Source of the DNA: Symbiodinium natans
Taxonomy: Eukaryota > Sar > Dinophyceae > Suessiales > Symbiodiniaceae
Reading direction: 5' to 3'
Assembly (NCBI GenBank): GCA_905221605.1
Contig: CAJNDS010002093.1
Span: forward strand, 1 to 25,000
Length of the DNA: 25,000 nucleotides
Shown here piece by piece: positions 24,107 through 25,000 of this stretch; the stretch's first letter is position 1; every line of letters begins with the position of its first letter. Both the position numbers and the translations under genes were made by a program. The notes under the pieces were generated by a model, which was not told the DNA's origin, searched no databases, and saw nothing but the letters and a program-made list of their open reading frames with translations.

Positions 24107-24316
24107 CCCTAAACCCTTATAAACCCTAAACCCTAAACCCCTAACCCTAAACCCCTAACCCTAAAACCGGAGGGTTTGGGGTGTAGAGTGTAGGATTTAG
24201 CAAGTAGACCCATGCGGCCGCAAGGTTTCTAAGTCGGACCCACCAAGTCGGGCCCTTTTCAGCCCTAAACCCTCAACCCTCAAACCTAAACCCCAAACCC
24301 TAAACCCTAAACCCGA
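24107..24316. repeat. CCCTAAA-type repeats
   Basis: CCCTAAA and CCCCTAAC units at 24107-24165 and 24262-24316, separated by a unique block that repeats AAGTCGG(A/G)CCC. Confidence 0.75.
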
Positions 24317-24380
24317 CTGAAGGACTGCTTGCTAAGTCACCCGATCCTCCAAGTAGCTTCGAAGGGCCAGCTTCAGAAGC

Positions 24381-24502
24381 GGGGGGGGGGGGGGGGGGTG
24401 GGGCTTCGGGGCGGGCTTCAGGGGGGGGGCTTTAAGGGAGGCTTAAAGAGGGGCTTAAAGGGGGGCTTTAAGGGAGCTTAAAGGGGGGGGGCTTTAAGGG
24501 GT
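24381..24502. repeat. G-run and GGGGCTTTAAGGG tandem repeat
   Basis: A run of ~18 G is followed by about six units of G-run plus CTTTAAGGG or CTTAAAG. The G-runs could form G-quadruplexes in DNA or in a plus-strand transcript. Non-coding. Confidence 0.8.
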
Positions 24503-24562
24503 TATGAACCCCGTCTAGGGAGTTGTTCCAGGAACGACCCGGGATTTCGGAACCTCTTCTTT

Positions 24563-24944
24563 TCACTGGTTCAGAGCTGATTGCACCAATGATGCGCATT
24601 CCTTTGCCTTGGCAGCCCCAATAACCGCACTATAACAAGGGGGCACCCGTTTTGCGGTTGGTTACTTTATGAGGGAAACCTTGAACCCCAAAAACTGGTG
24701 GGTTCTTAGCAGGGAATGAGGGAATGAGGTACCCTACATAATCCCTTAACGTGTATATTCCAGGGCCCGAAATTCCCGTTTCCCCCTTCTTCAGAAGCAG
24801 CCCCAGAAAAAAGCAAAAGGGGTACCACTGGGCTGTCCGGGATGCTGCACCGACATTCACAGTCCACCCGCTGCCGCCATGCCCATAGTTGTGAATAAGC
24901 TGGATGGGTGAATTTGAATAGCTGGGATCAGCTTCGCACCTCAC
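24563..24944 (-). CDS. D-amino-acid oxidase family, last two exons (5' part outside the window)
   Basis: Exon 24944-24846 encodes 33 residues ending LIHNYGHGGSGWTVNVGA. With the next Ala it fits the FAD-dependent D-amino-acid oxidase signature (hydrophobic pair, H-N-Y-G-x-small-small-x-G-x5-G-x-A). Exon 24607-24563 encodes AKECASLVQSALNQ and then TGA. The intron 24845-24608 (238 bp) starts GC and ends AG, with GCA repeated after the acceptor, and contains a composite introner. The upstream acceptor is CAAGAAG followed by GTGAGG, and the telomere array at the window edge lies in that intron. The enzyme deaminates D-amino acids; D-aspartate oxidase shares the signature and cannot be excluded. 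No peroxisomal SKL-type tail is seen at this C-terminus. Confidence 0.87.
24609..24841. mobile_element. Composite introner (family B with a family C-like insert)
   Basis: Outer ends GGCAGCCCCAATAACC and GGGGTACCACTGGGCTGTCC are family B. Inside, AGGGAATGAGGGAATGAGGT plus ACCCTACATAATCCCTTAA matches one arm of the family C element at 10609-10740. The unit occupies nearly all of the D-amino-acid oxidase intron. Confidence 0.75.
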
Positions 24945-24962
24945 CTTCTTGGGGTAGTTTCA

Positions 24963-25000
24963 TGGGTTTAGGGTTTAGGGTTTAGGGTTTAGGGTTTAGG
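24963..25000. repeat. TTTAGGG array at the window edge, inside an intron
   Basis: Five or more perfect heptamers running out of the window, 18 bp beyond the acceptor of the penultimate D-amino-acid oxidase exon. Confidence 0.9.

Noticed and set aside
23908-24129. 73-residue plus-strand frame with repeated LVPCPLS
   Set aside because: Direct translation of the CCCTTGT array.
24630-24845. C-terminal half of the 104-residue minus-strand frame after VNVGA
   Set aside because: This is read-through into the introner; the oxidase signature ends at 24846 and the proper C-terminus lies in the exon at 24607-24563.

Overview
This window looks like nuclear DNA of a dinoflagellate (core type, Symbiodiniaceae/Suessiales-like). 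The reasons are: pervasive TTTAGGG/CCCTAAA heptamers, the telomere unit of dinoflagellates and some other lineages; genes cut into many very short exons; inferred introns that start with GT, GC or GA and end in AG followed by G, a splice signature reported for dinoflagellates; inverted-repeat 'introner'-like elements sitting exactly in introns; and a tyrosine-recombinase retrotransposon. Species cannot be named from sequence alone.

Layout. (1) 1-9250: a mosaic of interstitial telomere-like arrays in both orientations, degenerate derivatives of them, foldback elements, and short islands that read as minus-strand exons (best: 1831-1887, 3058-3129, 3709-3939, 6079-6174, 8013-8125, 8968-9063). 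(2) 9252-16250, minus strand: a gene I could partly reassemble by eye from about 16 short exons. It encodes a multi-pass membrane protein with a TIR-like block. Its introns consist of foldback elements, telomere-repeat arrays, or both, and one long intron carries a ~1.2 kb satellite of a 14-bp unit plus a CCAGGG array. (3) 16572-23949: a complete 7.4 kb Ngaro/PAT/DIRS-class retrotransposon on the minus strand, in the order Gag-like ORF with a zinc knuckle, methyltransferase-like ORF, reverse transcriptase-RNase H, tyrosine recombinase. It is bounded by perfect split direct repeats (A1 - ORFs - B1 A2 B2). Three reading-frame breaks interrupt the Gag-RT part although the repeats are identical. 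(4) 23950-24560: variant heptamer array (CCCTTGT)16, telomere-like arrays and G-rich repeats. (5) 24563-25000: the last two exons of a D-amino-acid oxidase gene (minus strand), separated by a composite introner and preceded by an intron that contains a telomere array.

The most interesting theme is the link between telomere-like repeats and introns. Several arrays are flanked by duplications of exon sequence (34 bp exact at 9916/9991; 23 bp with one mismatch at 12105/12459; about 9 bp around 5714-5874), and splicing between or next to the duplicated copies restores the reading frame. This suggests that telomeric DNA inserted at double-strand breaks, or carried in with introners, has been turned into spliceosomal introns. 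All exon joins are manual frame-and-motif reconstructions and need transcript data.
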